Below, in pieces: positions 39,398 through 49,234 of a stretch of 64,000 bases of DNA. Position 1 is the first letter of the stretch. Every line of letters begins with the position of its first letter. The notes under the pieces are model-generated. The model made no database searches. It was not told the DNA's origin and saw nothing but the letters and a program-made list of their open reading frames with translations. Source of the DNA: CAYQQQ01 sp964420125 (lineage in GTDB: Bacteria > Actinomycetota > Acidimicrobiia > Acidimicrobiales > Microtrichaceae); the NCBI GenBank assembly GCA_964420125.1, contig CAYQQQ010000010.1:1-64000 (forward strand), read 5' to 3'. The position numbers and the translations under genes are program-made.

Positions 39398-42300
39398 TCA
39401 GCGGGCCACGAAGTACTTGGCGCGGGGGTGGTGGCAGATGATCGCCGAGGTGGTCTGCTCCGGCTGGTACTGGAAGCTCGTCTCCTCGGAGCACTCCACG
39501 CCGATGCGCTCGGCGCCCAGCAGCTCCGCCACCTTCTCGTTGTCCTCGAGGTCGGGACAGGCCGGGTAGCCCCAGGAGTAGCGCCCGCCCCGGTACTTCT
39601 GGCGGAACAGCCCGACCAGCGCCGCCCTGCTCGGTGCGGCGGACGTGCCGTCGGGGTCCTCGTCGGCGAAGCCCCACTCCTCGCGGATGCGGCGGTGCCA
39701 GTACTCCGCGAGGGCCTCGGCCATCTCCACGCCCAGGCCGTGCAGCAGCAGGTAGTCCTGGTACCTGTCGGCGGCGAAGAGCTCGGCGGTGCGCTCCGAC
39801 ACCGCCTCGCCCATGGTCACGATCTGGAAGGCCGCGTAGTCGGGTTCACCGCTGCCCGGCCGACCCTCGACCAGCGGGCGGACGAAGTCGGCGATGCACA
39901 GGAACGGGTCCTTGCCCTGGCGTGGGTAGGAGAACCGCATGCGCTCGGTGCTGCGTGACTCGTCGGTCCAGATGACCAGGTCCTCGCCGTCGGCGTTGGC
40001 GGGGAAGAACCCGTACACCACCTGAGGAACCAGCAGACCCTCCGCCTTGGCGGCCGAGAGCTGCTCTCGGAAGATGGGTCGGATGCGCTCCTTGAACTGC
40101 TCGTCGGTCTCGGTGGTGCCGTCGGGGAGGGCCTCGGGGCGGAACTGCCACTGGTTGCGGAACAGCGCCGTCTCGTTCACCCATCCGGCCAGGTCGTCGA
40201 GGGAGAGGCCCTTGACCACCTTGGATCCGAGGAACGGTGGCACGAAGACCTCGTTGTCCGTGGCGACCTCGGGTGAGCGGGCGGGCCGCTCGCCCACCGC
40301 GACCGCGCCGCGGTCGCCACGAGCCGGTCGGGCCGGCAGGTCACGCCCACCGAGCACCCGGCCGTAGTCGGGGTCGTCGTCGCCGCGCCGGATCTCGCCG
40401 AGGCGGTCCATGACGTGCAGGCCCTCGAAGGCGTCCTTGCCGTAGAAGACCCGCCCCTCGTAGACGTCCCGCAGGTCCCGCTCCACGTAGGTGCGGGTGA
40501 GCGCCGCCCCGCCGAGCAGCACCGGGATCTCCGCCAGGCCGCGGGCGTTGAGCTCCTCGAGGTTCTCCCGCATGATCAGCGTGGACTTCACCAGCAGGCC
40601 CGACATGCCGATGGCATCCGCCCCCACCTCGAGGGCCCTGTCGATCATCTCGGTGACCGACACCTTGATGCCCAGGTTGTGCACCTCGTAGCCGTTGTTG
40701 GACAGGATGATGTCCACCAGGTTCTTGCCGATGTCGTGCACGTCGCCCTTCACGGTCGCCAGCACGATGCTCCCCTTGCCGGCGGTGGCCGCGCCGTCGG
40801 CGCCGGCTTCGATGAGGGGCTCCAGGTGGGCCACGGCGGTCTTCATGGTCTCCGCCGACTGCAGCACGAACGGCAGCTGCATCTCGCCGGCGCCGAACAG
40901 CTCGCCCACCACCTTCATGCCGGCCAGCAGCACGTCGTTGATGATCTCCAGGGGAGCCAGGCCCCCGGCGAGGGCCTCGTCGAGGTCGTCGGTGAGGCCG
41001 TTGCGGTCGCCGTCGATGATGCGCTGGCTCAGGCGCCGCTCCACCGGCCAGTCCGTTCGGTCCTCCACCGGCCCGGTGGCCACGGTGACGTCCTCGAAGA
41101 TCTCCAGCAGCTTGGCGAGCGGGTCGTAGCTGGCGTCGCCGTCGCTCAGCGCGCCCTCGGTGCCCCGACGGTCCCAGATGAGGTCCAGGCACACGTCGCG
41201 CTGCTCGATGGGGATCCGGTTGAGGGGCAGGATCTTGGCGGCGTGGACGATGGCCGAGTCGAGGCCGGCCTGGGAGCACTCGTGGAGGAACACGCTGTTG
41301 AGCACGTGGCGTGCCGCCGGGTTGAGCCCGAAGCTCACGTTGGACACGCCGAGGGTGGTGTGCACGCCGGGCAGCTCGGCGCGGATGCGGCGGATGGCAT
41401 CGATGGTCTCGATGGCGTCGCGGCGCAGGGCGTCGTCGCCGGTGGACAGCGGGAAGGTGAGGGCGTCGAAGATCAGATCGGCCGGCTCCAGGCCGTAGCG
41501 GTCCACCGCCAGGTCGTGGATGCGGTGGGCGATGCGCAGCTTCCACTCGACGTCGCGGGCCTGGCCCTCCTCGTCGATGAGCAGGCAGATCACCGCCGCG
41601 CCGTACTCCCGGGCCAGGCGGAGCACCCGATCCAGCCGGGAGCCCTCGGCCTCGCCGTCCTCCAGGTTGGCGGAGTTGAGGATGGCCCGACCGCCCAGCC
41701 ACTGCAGGCCGGCCTCCATCACCTCGGGCTCGGTGGAGTCGAGCACGAGCGGCACGGTGGACTGGGTGGCGAAGCGGCCGGCCACCTCGTCCATGTCGAG
41801 GGTGCCGTCACGGCCGACGTAGTCGACGCACACGTCCAGGATGTGGCTGCCCTCGCGCACCTGGTCGCCGGCCATCTTCACGCAGCCGTCCCAGTCGCCG
41901 GCGATCATCGCCTCGCGGAAGGCCTTGGACCCGTTGGTGTTGGTGCGCTCGCCGATGATGAGCAGCTCGGTGTTCGTCGACTCGGCGTCCTGGCCGGTGG
42001 GCGGCTCGGGGAAGTACACCGGCGAGTAGATCGACGCCGCGCCGTGCTCGAAGTCCACCGTCCGCCGAGCCGGCTCGTGGTCGCCGACCGCCTCGGCCAG
42101 CTGGCGGATGAACTCGGGGGTGGTGCCGCAGCAGCCGCCGACCACCCCGAGGCCGAACTCCTCCACGAAGCGCACCATGTGGGCCACGAACCCCTCGGCG
42201 GTGAGGTCGTAGTGCATCTTCCCGTCCACCACCGACGGCAGCCCGGCGTTGGGCAGGCAGCTCACCGGCACCCGGGAGTGCTGGGAGAGGTGGCGAAGGT

Positions 42301-43021
42301 GCTCGCTCATCTCCTCCGGGCCGGTGGCGCAGTTGATCCCGATGACGTCGGGTCCCATGGCGTCGATGGCGAGCAGCGCGGCGCCGATCTCGGTGCCGGG
42401 CAGCATGCGGCCGGTGAGCTCGATGGTCACCTGGGTCTGCAGCGGGACCTGCCGGCCCAGCTCGGCCATGGCGAGGCGGCACCCGTTCATGGCCGCCTTC
42501 AGCCCCAGCAGGTCGAACTGGGTCTCGATGATGAACAGGTCGACGCCGCCCTCGAGGAGGCCGAGGGCCTGCTCGGCGTACATGTCGCGCAGCTCCGCGT
42601 AGCGGATCTGGCCGAGGGTGGCGAACTTCGTTCCCGGCCCCATCGAGCCGGCGACGAAGCGGGGCCGATCCGCCGTGGCGTGCTCCTCGGCGGCCTCCCG
42701 GGCCACGACGGCGGACTTGCGGCTCAGCTCCCTGGACCGCCCGGCGATGCCGTACTCCCCGAGGGGCACGGCGAAGGAGCCGAACGAGTCGGTCTCCACC
42801 ACGTCGGCGCCGGCCGCGAAGTACTCGCTGTGCATCTGCCGGATCAGATCGGGGCGGGTGTCGACGAGGATGTCGGTGCAGCCCTCGAGCTCGGCGCCGC
42901 CGAAGTCGTCGGCGGTGAGGTCCTGCTGCTGCAGCCACGTGCCGGTGGCGCCGTCGAAGACGACGACCTTGCGCCGGAGCAGGTCGAGGTAGCCGGATTT
43001 GGTGGTGCGCCCGGGTGCCAT
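39398..43021 (-). CDS. metH: cobalamin-dependent methionine synthase
   Basis: A 1207-residue MetH (E. coli 1227), transferring methyl from 5-methyl-THF to homocysteine. Domains in order are: homocysteine-binding with zinc cysteines (INCATG near 230 and GGCCGTTP near 296); pterin-binding (IIGERTNTNGSKAFREA from about 355); B12 cap and B12-binding (GDVHDIGKNLV, cobalt-ligand His about 762); and a reactivation domain from about 900 (WVNETALFRNQW). All are present. The ATG is at 43021. No cobalamin riboswitch is visible in the 109-bp gap to the divergent adenosyltransferase. Confidence 0.96.
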   Translation of the reverse strand: MAPGRTTKSGYLDLLRRKVVVFDGATGTWLQQQDLTADDFGGAELEGCTDILVDTRPDLIRQMHSEYFAAGADVVETDSFGSFAVPLGEYGIAGRSRELSRKSAVVAREAAEEHATADRPRFVAGSMGPGTKFATLGQIRYAELRDMYAEQALGLLEGGVDLFIIETQFDLLGLKAAMNGCRLAMAELGRQVPLQTQVTIELTGRMLPGTEIGAALLAIDAMGPDVIGINCATGPEEMSEHLRHLSQHSRVPVSCLPNAGLPSVVDGKMHYDLTAEGFVAHMVRFVEEFGLGVVGGCCGTTPEFIRQLAEAVGDHEPARRTVDFEHGAASIYSPVYFPEPPTGQDAESTNTELLIIGERTNTNGSKAFREAMIAGDWDGCVKMAGDQVREGSHILDVCVDYVGRDGTLDMDEVAGRFATQSTVPLVLDSTEPEVMEAGLQWLGGRAILNSANLEDGEAEGSRLDRVLRLAREYGAAVICLLIDEEGQARDVEWKLRIAHRIHDLAVDRYGLEPADLIFDALTFPLSTGDDALRRDAIETIDAIRRIRAELPGVHTTLGVSNVSFGLNPAARHVLNSVFLHECSQAGLDSAIVHAAKILPLNRIPIEQRDVCLDLIWDRRGTEGALSDGDASYDPLAKLLEIFEDVTVATGPVEDRTDWPVERRLSQRIIDGDRNGLTDDLDEALAGGLAPLEIINDVLLAGMKVVGELFGAGEMQLPFVLQSAETMKTAVAHLEPLIEAGADGAATAGKGSIVLATVKGDVHDIGKNLVDIILSNNGYEVHNLGIKVSVTEMIDRALEVGADAIGMSGLLVKSTLIMRENLEELNARGLAEIPVLLGGAALTRTYVERDLRDVYEGRVFYGKDAFEGLHVMDRLGEIRRGDDDPDYGRVLGGRDLPARPARGDRGAVAVGERPARSPEVATDNEVFVPPFLGSKVVKGLSLDDLAGWVNETALFRNQWQFRPEALPDGTTETDEQFKERIRPIFREQLSAAKAEGLLVPQVVYGFFPANADGEDLVIWTDESRSTERMRFSYPRQGKDPFLCIADFVRPLVEGRPGSGEPDYAAFQIVTMGEAVSERTAELFAADRYQDYLLLHGLGVEMAEALAEYWHRRIREEWGFADEDPDGTSAAPSRAALVGLFRQKYRGGRYSWGYPACPDLEDNEKVAELLGAERIGVECSEETSFQYQPEQTTSAIICHHPRAKYFVAR

Positions 43022-43130
43022 GATCCCGCCACCGTACCGGTCGAGGTGTCGGAGCTCACAGCGCCAACCGCCGAGCGGCGGGGCGTGCGAGCCGCCGGTC
43101 GGCGTGGCCGGCGGTAGGCTGCCGCCACCG

Positions 43131-43673
43131 ATGAAGATCTACACGCGCACCGGCGACGACGGCACCACCGGACTGCTCTTCGGTGGCCGTGTCGCCAAGG
43201 ACGCGCCGGAGCCCACCGCCTACGGCGAGGTGGACGAGGCCCAGGCGGCCATCGGGGTGGCACGATCGCTCACCGAGCGCGGGGGTGAGCTCGACGGCCT
43301 GTTGGTGGGCCTCGAGCGCGACCTGTGGGTGCTGATGGCCGAGCTGGCCACCGCCGCGCCGAACCGCCACAAGCTGGAGCCGGGCACGTCGCTGGTCACC
43401 GAGGAGATGGTGGACCGCCTCGAGCCCCTGATCGACGAGTACCAGTCCCGCTACGACCCGCCCCGGGAGTTCGTGGTGCCGGGCGCGGAGCCGGTCTCGG
43501 CCCACCTCGACCTGGCCCGCACGGTCGTGCGTCGGGCGGAGCGCGCCTGCGTGGAGGTGGTGGCGGCGGACTCCCACTGCCTGCGCTACCTCAACCGGCT
43601 CTCCGACCTGCTGTTCGTGCTGGCGCGCTGGCAGGAGGGCGGCTGGCTCGCCGCCAAGGACGTGACGCCCTGA
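43131..43673 (+). CDS. ATP:cob(I)alamin adenosyltransferase, PduO type
   Basis: A 180-residue adenosyltransferase making adenosylcobalamin. The N-terminal KIYTRTGDDGTTGL binds ATP. AYGEVDEAQAAIGVAR and the C-terminal CLRYLNRLSDLLFVLAR with RRAERACV complete the PduO signature. ATG 43131 follows TAGGCT (43115-43120) by 10 bases. It is divergent from metH, which uses the methyl form of the same cofactor. Confidence 0.94.
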   Translation: MKIYTRTGDDGTTGLLFGGRVAKDAPEPTAYGEVDEAQAAIGVARSLTERGGELDGLLVGLERDLWVLMAELATAAPNRHKLEPGTSLVTEEMVDRLEPLIDEYQSRYDPPREFVVPGAEPVSAHLDLARTVVRRAERACVEVVAADSHCLRYLNRLSDLLFVLARWQEGGWLAAKDVTP

Positions 43674-43710
43674 GCCCGACCCATCTCGACCACACCGCGG
43701 AGGTGCGACC

Positions 43711-45231
43711 ATGACCGATCTGCTGAGCGTGAAGGTGGCGGCAGCCGTCCCCTCGGGGGCCACCGCGGTGGGGGAGTACGCCTTCTCCGACCGCATGGGC
43801 CGCATCCCCGGGATCAAGAAGGCGGTGGCGGACCGCAGCGGCTTCAAGGGCGCGGTGGGGACCTCGATGGCCGTGGTGGAGGGTGACACCACCCGAATCA
43901 TCGCCGGGCTCGGCCCCTCCGGCGCGGTCGACGACGACGCCCTGTCCCGGGCCACCGCGACGATCGTGCGCGCCGCCTCCCAGCACCGGCGCCTGGCGCT
44001 GCCCGCCCCGGAGCTCGGTGGGGAGCCGTCCGCCCACGAGGTGGGGGTGATGGCCGAGGCTGCCATGCTCGCCGGCTACGCCTTCGTGGAGCTCAAGTCG
44101 AAGCCCGACGCCGCCCCCAAGCTGACCGCCGTCACGGTGGTGACCGGTGGGGACCTCCGCGAGGCGCGCGCCGAGGTGGCGCCCGCCACGGCGGTGGCCG
44201 AGGCGGTGTGCTTCGCCCGAGACCTGGTGAACCTCCCCGGAGGGGAGCTCACTCCGCCCCGCCTCGCCCGTCTCGGTGCCGAGCGCGCCGAGGCCGCCGG
44301 GCTGCAGGCCGAGGTGCTCGACGAGACGGCGATCGAGGAGCTGGGCCTCGGTGGCCTGCTGGCAGTCAACAAGGGGTCCGTGCACCCACCCCGGCTCCTG
44401 AAGCTCACCTACGAGCCGCCTGCCGACGACGCGGAGGCCCCTGCCGAGGCAGGGGCAGCGGCCGAGACCGTGGCACTGGTGGGCAAGGGCATCACCTTCG
44501 ACTCCGGTGGGCTGTCCCTCAAGCCGGCCGAGGCCATGGAGGGCATGAAGATGGACATGGCGGGCGCCGCCGCGGTGATCGCCGCCATGTGCGCCCTGCC
44601 GGCGCTCGAGGCACCGGTGCGGGTGGTGTCCTTCACGCCGATGACCGACAACATGACCGGTGGCGATGCCCAACGCCCGGGAGACGTGTACACGGCGCGC
44701 AACGGCACCACCGTCGAGGTGCTCAACACCGATGCGGAGGGGCGGCTGATCCTCGGCGACGCGCTGGCGCTGGCCGCCGAGGAGGAGCCGGCGGCCATCG
44801 TGGACCTGGCCACCCTCACCGGCGCCTGCATGGTGGCCCTGGGCGAGCGCATCGCCGGGCTGCTGTCCAACGACGACGACCTCGCCGAGCGGGTGTCGGC
44901 GGCCGCGGCCGTCGCCGGCGAGCGGGTGTGGCGGCTGCCGTTGCCCGCCGACTACCGCAAGCAGCTCGACAGCGACGTGGCCGACCTCAAGAACATCGGC
45001 ACCCGCTACGGGGGGACGCTCACCGCAGGGCTGTTCCTCAAGGAGTTCGTGAAGGACACCCCGTGGGTGCACCTCGACATCGCCGGGCCCGCCTACGCCA
45101 AGGAGCCCGACGGGGTGAACCCCAAGGGGGGCACCGGCTTCGGCGTGCGGACCCTGACGCGGCTGCTGGCCAGCTGGGGCGAGGTCGACGCAGGCGACGC
45201 GGAGGGCCCCGAGGCCGACCCCCAGGAGTGA
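43711..45231 (+). CDS. pepA: leucyl aminopeptidase, M17 family
   Basis: A 506-residue cytosolic aminopeptidase. The two-metal site is in VGKGITFDSGGLSLK, MKMDMAGAAAV and the family signature NTDAEGRL. The catalytic Arg is in the latter and the Lys in GKGITFDSGG. The C-terminal YGGTLTAGLFLKEF and WVHLDIAGPAY segments are intact. ATG 43711 follows the adenosyltransferase by 37 bp, with GGAGG upstream. It is probably co-transcribed. Confidence 0.94.
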   Translation: MTDLLSVKVAAAVPSGATAVGEYAFSDRMGRIPGIKKAVADRSGFKGAVGTSMAVVEGDTTRIIAGLGPSGAVDDDALSRATATIVRAASQHRRLALPAPELGGEPSAHEVGVMAEAAMLAGYAFVELKSKPDAAPKLTAVTVVTGGDLREARAEVAPATAVAEAVCFARDLVNLPGGELTPPRLARLGAERAEAAGLQAEVLDETAIEELGLGGLLAVNKGSVHPPRLLKLTYEPPADDAEAPAEAGAAAETVALVGKGITFDSGGLSLKPAEAMEGMKMDMAGAAAVIAAMCALPALEAPVRVVSFTPMTDNMTGGDAQRPGDVYTARNGTTVEVLNTDAEGRLILGDALALAAEEEPAAIVDLATLTGACMVALGERIAGLLSNDDDLAERVSAAAAVAGERVWRLPLPADYRKQLDSDVADLKNIGTRYGGTLTAGLFLKEFVKDTPWVHLDIAGPAYAKEPDGVNPKGGTGFGVRTLTRLLASWGEVDAGDAEGPEADPQE

Positions 45232-45243
45232 CGGTGGCCCGAC

Positions 45244-45861
45244 TCATCCTCGGGACGATCTGCTGGTGATCGCCGAAGGCGGCACGGGTGCTCGGCGGGT
45301 GTCGCCGGAGGGCTCGTCCTGTCGCAGCAGCCAGGAGCTGTGGGCGTCGCGCAGCTGGGCGGGGAGCCGTCGCACCAGCAGGGGCGGCACCGGGGGCACG
45401 TGGGTGCGCACCATGAGGGTGCCGGCCCGCTCGCGGGCGAGGCCGAAGTAGACGAGGCGGTCCAGGGCCCGGGGCGCCGGCCCCGCCGAGCCGCTTCGGC
45501 CGCCGACGCCCAGGCCGCGTGCCAGGTCGGCCATGCGGACCGACAGCCCTTCGGGGTGCTCGGCGAGCATCTCGGCGCTCCAGCGCAGCGCCAGCAGCGC
45601 GGAGGGGCCCAGCACCGGCAACCAGCATCGCTCGACGTAGTGGCTGCGCGCCGCGAACCCGTGGAAGGCCAGGTCGGGGTCCCACCAGGCGGCCAGACGG
45701 ACCAGTCCACCTGCGGGGAAGGTGGCCGTGGAGCCGCCGGGCTCGGCGGACGTGCCGGCCGACGGGGGTGTGCTCGACGCGGGTTCGGTCGAGGTCGCGG
45801 CGGTGTTCCCGGCGTCGTGTGCGGTTGCGGTCGTGGTGGTGGTGGTCCTGCGATCTCCCAT
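45244..45861 (-). CDS. hypothetical protein with winged-helix-like C-terminus, 205 aa
   Basis: Unrecognised. The N-terminal 50 residues are Thr/Ala/Ser-rich and disordered (MGDRRTTTTTTATAH). A structured region with DPDLAFHGFAARSHYVERCWLPVLGPSALLALRW follows. Then comes a winged-helix-like segment (VRMADLARGLGVGG ... ALDRLVYFGLARERAGTLMV) as in MarR-like or replication-associated proteins. It starts at ATG 45861, with minus-strand TACCTT 6 bases upstream and ATGACA 17 bases before that, a good leaderless promoter. Confidence 0.7.
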   Translation of the reverse strand: MGDRRTTTTTTATAHDAGNTAATSTEPASSTPPSAGTSAEPGGSTATFPAGGLVRLAAWWDPDLAFHGFAARSHYVERCWLPVLGPSALLALRWSAEMLAEHPEGLSVRMADLARGLGVGGRSGSAGPAPRALDRLVYFGLARERAGTLMVRTHVPPVPPLLVRRLPAQLRDAHSSWLLRQDEPSGDTRRAPVPPSAITSRSSRG

Positions 45862-45993
45862 GGGGCGAAGGTAGGTGGGCGGCCTCGAGTTGTCATCGGG
45901 TCGCGCGACCCGGTCACCACTCCTGGACACCCCGGCGACGGCTCGCCTGCGGATGTGCGGATCCGGGCTGATCACGCAGTAGCGTGGCCCCCG

Positions 45994-46296
45994 ATGGACC
46001 GTGATGCCCCCCTCCGGTCGCAGGTCACGGCGCGCCGCGCCGGCCTGCTGGTGGTGCTGGTTGCGCTGGCGTGGTTGCTCCTCGGTGCCGGTTCGGCGTC
46101 GGCCGAGGGCTGGGTCCCCGGTCCGCCGAGCGACGACCAGACGGTGAGCCTCGCCCGTGCGGGTGCGCAGCCCGCCACCGCGAACTGGATCGACAGCGGG
46201 CCGGTGGTGCCGTTGCTGCTCGTGTCGACGGTGGCCATGCTGGCCGGCGGGTGCGTCCTGCTGTGGTCGCGGTGCCGCGTCGCCGCCGACCGCTGA
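45994..46296 (+). CDS. small exported/membrane protein, 100 aa
   Basis: Residues 16-37 form a signal peptide ending ASAEG. A roughly 35-residue external segment follows, then a C-terminal transmembrane helix (VVPLLLVSTVAMLAGGCVLLW) with a basic cytoplasmic end. The layout is that of a small type I membrane protein. Family unknown. TAGCGT (45980-45985) lies 8 bases before ATG 45994. Confidence 0.65.
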   Translation: MDRDAPLRSQVTARRAGLLVVLVALAWLLLGAGSASAEGWVPGPPSDDQTVSLARAGAQPATANWIDSGPVVPLLLVSTVAMLAGGCVLLWSRCRVAADR

Positions 46297-46348
46297 GCCG
46301 TCCGCTCCCACCGGGCCGTGCGCCGGGACCCCCTGAGGGGGTGATCGC

Positions 46349-47968
46349 TCAGCCGGCGTCGAGGTGCACGTTGGCGGCGCCGGGGGAGAAGTCCGTCCGC
46401 AGCAGCCGCTCCTGGGGCTTCTCGGAGGCCGTCTTGGGGATCTCGGGCACCACCTGGAGGTAGGTGGGCACGAAGTTGGCCTCCAGCGCCTCACGGCAGG
46501 CGGCGAACACCGATGCGGGGTCGAGCGCGGTGCCCGGCGACGCGACCACCGCGGCCACGATGTCGCTCTCACCCGGTGCGCCCGAGGCCGCCGGCACCCC
46601 GTAGACGAACACGTCCTCCACCCCGGGGTGCTCGGCGATCGCCTTCTCGACGGCGCCGGGCTGCACGAACTCCCCGTTGCGGCGGATCCCGCCGCCGGCA
46701 CGGAAGTCGAAGAAGAGCCACCCGTCGGCATCGGCGTGGCCCATGTCGCCGCTGCGGTTCCACCCGCCGCGGATCTTGGCCTCGGAGGCGGCAGGGTCGG
46801 CGTGGTACTCGATGGCGGCCTCGCCCCCCTCCGGCCGGCAGCAGATCTCGCCGATCACCCCGGGAGGGCACTCGACGCCGTCCTCGTCGAGGATCCGCAT
46901 CTCCAGGCCCGGCATGGGGCGGCCGAAGGAGCCGATCGGCCCTTCTCCCACCGGCTTCCACGCCATGCCGCCGCCGTCCATCGCCCCGTAGAACTCCAGG
47001 ATCTGGATCCCGAAGCGTCGCTCGAACGCCTCCCACAGCGCGGCGGGCATCCCCCCGCTGATGACCATGCGCACCGGGTTGTCGGCGTCGTCGGGCCGGG
47101 CGGGCTCGCTGTAGAGGGCGGTGGCGATCCCCCCCAGGATCGAGAAGGTCGTGCAGCCGTAGCTCCGGCAGACCTCCCACAACCGGGAGCGGGTGAACCG
47201 GCGGCTGTAGACGGCGCGCAGCCCCATGTAGAGCGACGGCGCCAGGGTCACCGACTGGGAGTTGCCGTGGGTGAGCGACAGCCCCGTGTAGGGCCGCTCG
47301 TCGTCGCCATAGCCGAAGAGGTGGCCGAGCAGTGCGGCGGCGCAGAAGCGGAAGTTGGACCCGACGATGCCCTTCGGGTCGCCGGTGGTGCCCGAGGTGT
47401 ACATGATCTGCAGGGCCGCCTCGGGGTCGTCGGTGCGCACGTCGACGGTGGGTGCGGCGTGCTCCAGCAGGGCGGCCAGGGGCTCCGCCCACGGCACCGA
47501 CGGTGACGACGCGTCGCCGTCCAGGCCCTGGGACCGCACCCAGCCCAGGCCGGGGACCGCCGGGCGCACCCGGTCGACCTCCTCCAGCAGGTCGTCGGTG
47601 GTGAGCAGGCCCGAGCACCCCGACGCGGAGAGCAGGAACGCCAGCCGGTCACCGCGGGTGCGGGGATCGATCGGCACGAACACCGCCCCGAGGGTGGACG
47701 CGGCGATCATCGCCTCGACGAACTCGGGGTGGTTCCGCATCATGATCCCGAAGCGGTCCCCCGCACCGATCCCCAGACCGAGGAGACCGGCGGCCATCCG
47801 GTTGGCGTTCTCTGCCAGGTCCGCGTAGGTGCGCACCTGGTCGGGGGTGTCGCGGCCGTCGAGGGACAGGTGCTCGAAGGTGAGCACGTCGAGGTCGGGC
47901 TGGGACTCGGCGCGCAGGGCGATCAGGTCGGCCAGGATCATCTCGTTGCGCTCTCGGGTGCTGCTCAT
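46349..47968 (-). CDS. acyl-CoA synthetase (AMP-forming, ANL superfamily)
   Basis: A 539-residue AMP-forming ligase. The P-loop is MYTSGTTGDPKGI, the aromatic/A5 motif is EFYGAMDGGG, and RSGDMGHADADGW is the hinge region with its Asp. A C-terminal PKTASEKPQERLL probably carries the adenylation Lys. It resembles CaiC/carnitine-CoA ligase-like enzymes; the acid is unknown. It is the last gene of the minus-strand operon 51261-46349, 24 bp after the thiolase. It would activate the substrate that the thiolase and dehydrogenase process. Confidence 0.9.
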   Translation of the reverse strand: MSSTRERNEMILADLIALRAESQPDLDVLTFEHLSLDGRDTPDQVRTYADLAENANRMAAGLLGLGIGAGDRFGIMMRNHPEFVEAMIAASTLGAVFVPIDPRTRGDRLAFLLSASGCSGLLTTDDLLEEVDRVRPAVPGLGWVRSQGLDGDASSPSVPWAEPLAALLEHAAPTVDVRTDDPEAALQIMYTSGTTGDPKGIVGSNFRFCAAALLGHLFGYGDDERPYTGLSLTHGNSQSVTLAPSLYMGLRAVYSRRFTRSRLWEVCRSYGCTTFSILGGIATALYSEPARPDDADNPVRMVISGGMPAALWEAFERRFGIQILEFYGAMDGGGMAWKPVGEGPIGSFGRPMPGLEMRILDEDGVECPPGVIGEICCRPEGGEAAIEYHADPAASEAKIRGGWNRSGDMGHADADGWLFFDFRAGGGIRRNGEFVQPGAVEKAIAEHPGVEDVFVYGVPAASGAPGESDIVAAVVASPGTALDPASVFAACREALEANFVPTYLQVVPEIPKTASEKPQERLLRTDFSPGAANVHLDAG

Positions 47969-47992
47969 CGCCCCGCCCTCATCGGTCCACCC

Positions 47993-49234
47993 TCATCGCT
48001 GGAGCACCGTGACGAGCATGGCTGCGGCGTCGTTGCCCTTCTTGCCCCCGCCGTTCTGGGCCAGGGCGGTGCGGGCCTCCTCCACCTGGCGTGGGCCCGC
48101 CTGTCCCCGCAGCTGCAGGGTGAGCTCGTGCACCTGCGCCAGGCCGGTGGCCCCCACCGGGTGACCCTTGCGCAGCAGGCCACCCGACGTGTTGACCGGC
48201 AGCCGGCCGCCCAGGCGGGTCTCTCCCGACTCGGCCAGCCGGCCCCCGTCGCCCTCGGCGCACAGGCCCAGCTGCTCGTAGGCGATCACCTCGGCGGGCG
48301 CGGACGCGTCGTGCAGCTCGACCACGTCCAGGTCGTCGGGTCCGAGGCCCGCCTCTTCGTAGGCCTCGGTAGCGCAGAGCCTGACGGTGTCGGGTTCGTC
48401 CTCGGCGTGGTTCCAACCCGAGTGCATCACCATGGTCGTCACCCTCACCGGGCGCTCCACGCCGAACCGCGTCGCGGCCTCGGGGCTCATCACCACCGCC
48501 GCTGCGGCGCCGTCGCCGATGGGGGAGCACATCGAGCGGGTGAGCGGCTCGACGATCATGCGGTCGGCGAGCACCTCGTCGACGCTCAGCTCCTGTTGGA
48601 ACTGGGCGAGGGGGTTGAGGCTGCCGTGGTGGGAGTTCTTGGCTGCCACCTCGGCGAACTGCCGGGCGGTGGTGCCGTAGCGCTCCATGTGGTTCCGGGC
48701 GGCCATGGCGTACACGTCCATGAACATCGAGCGGTTCTCGCCGGCACCGCCGGCAGCTCCGCCGGCACCGCCGCCGTCGGTCGCGGCATCGCCCTCGGAC
48801 AGCGCAGCCAGCATCTCCTCGAGCTCGTCGACGTCCATCGCCCCGGCGAACGCCGCGAAGCTGCGCATCTTGTCGGGGTGGGTGAGCTTCTCCACCCCGA
48901 GGGCCAGCACCACGTCGTGCAGGCCGGCGGTGACCATGGCGCACGCCTGGTAGAGGGCGGTGGAGCCGCTGGCGCAGGCGTTCTCCACGTTGACGATGGG
49001 GATCTTGCCGACGCCCAGGGGCGACAGCACGACCTGCCCGCGCACCGACTCCTGGCCGGTGACCAGCCCGGCCGCGCAGTTGCCCACGTAGGCGGCCTCC
49101 AGCTCGGCGAGGTCGAGGCCGGCGTCGGCCATCGCCGCGGTGACCGCCTCGGCGCCGAGGTCCTTGAGGCCGCGGTCGTGGTGCTTGGCGAAGCGGGTCA
49201 TGCCCACCCCGGCGATGACGGCGTCGAAGCGCAT
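47993..49234 (-). CDS. thiolase family protein (SCP-x-like)
   Basis: A 413-residue thiolase of the lipid-transfer/SCP-x type. The nucleophile Cys is in NVENACASGSTAL (about residue 88). VVELHDASAP replaces the usual HEAFA, and GGLLRKGHPVGATG supplies the catalytic His. An Ala/Gly-rich insert (GGGAGGAAGGAG) lies near residue 155. The ATG at 49234 overlaps the nitroreductase stop by one base (TGATG). Thiolysis of a branched or sterol-derived 3-ketoacyl-CoA is the family expectation. Confidence 0.92.
   Translation of the reverse strand: MRFDAVIAGVGMTRFAKHHDRGLKDLGAEAVTAAMADAGLDLAELEAAYVGNCAAGLVTGQESVRGQVVLSPLGVGKIPIVNVENACASGSTALYQACAMVTAGLHDVVLALGVEKLTHPDKMRSFAAFAGAMDVDELEEMLAALSEGDAATDGGGAGGAAGGAGENRSMFMDVYAMAARNHMERYGTTARQFAEVAAKNSHHGSLNPLAQFQQELSVDEVLADRMIVEPLTRSMCSPIGDGAAAAVVMSPEAATRFGVERPVRVTTMVMHSGWNHAEDEPDTVRLCATEAYEEAGLGPDDLDVVELHDASAPAEVIAYEQLGLCAEGDGGRLAESGETRLGGRLPVNTSGGLLRKGHPVGATGLAQVHELTLQLRGQAGPRQVEEARTALAQNGGGKKGNDAAAMLVTVLQR

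Noticed and set aside
43022..43130. Cobalamin riboswitch between metH and the adenosyltransferase
   Set aside because: The gap is only 109 bases and shows no B12-box-like sequence; too short for the aptamer on either strand.
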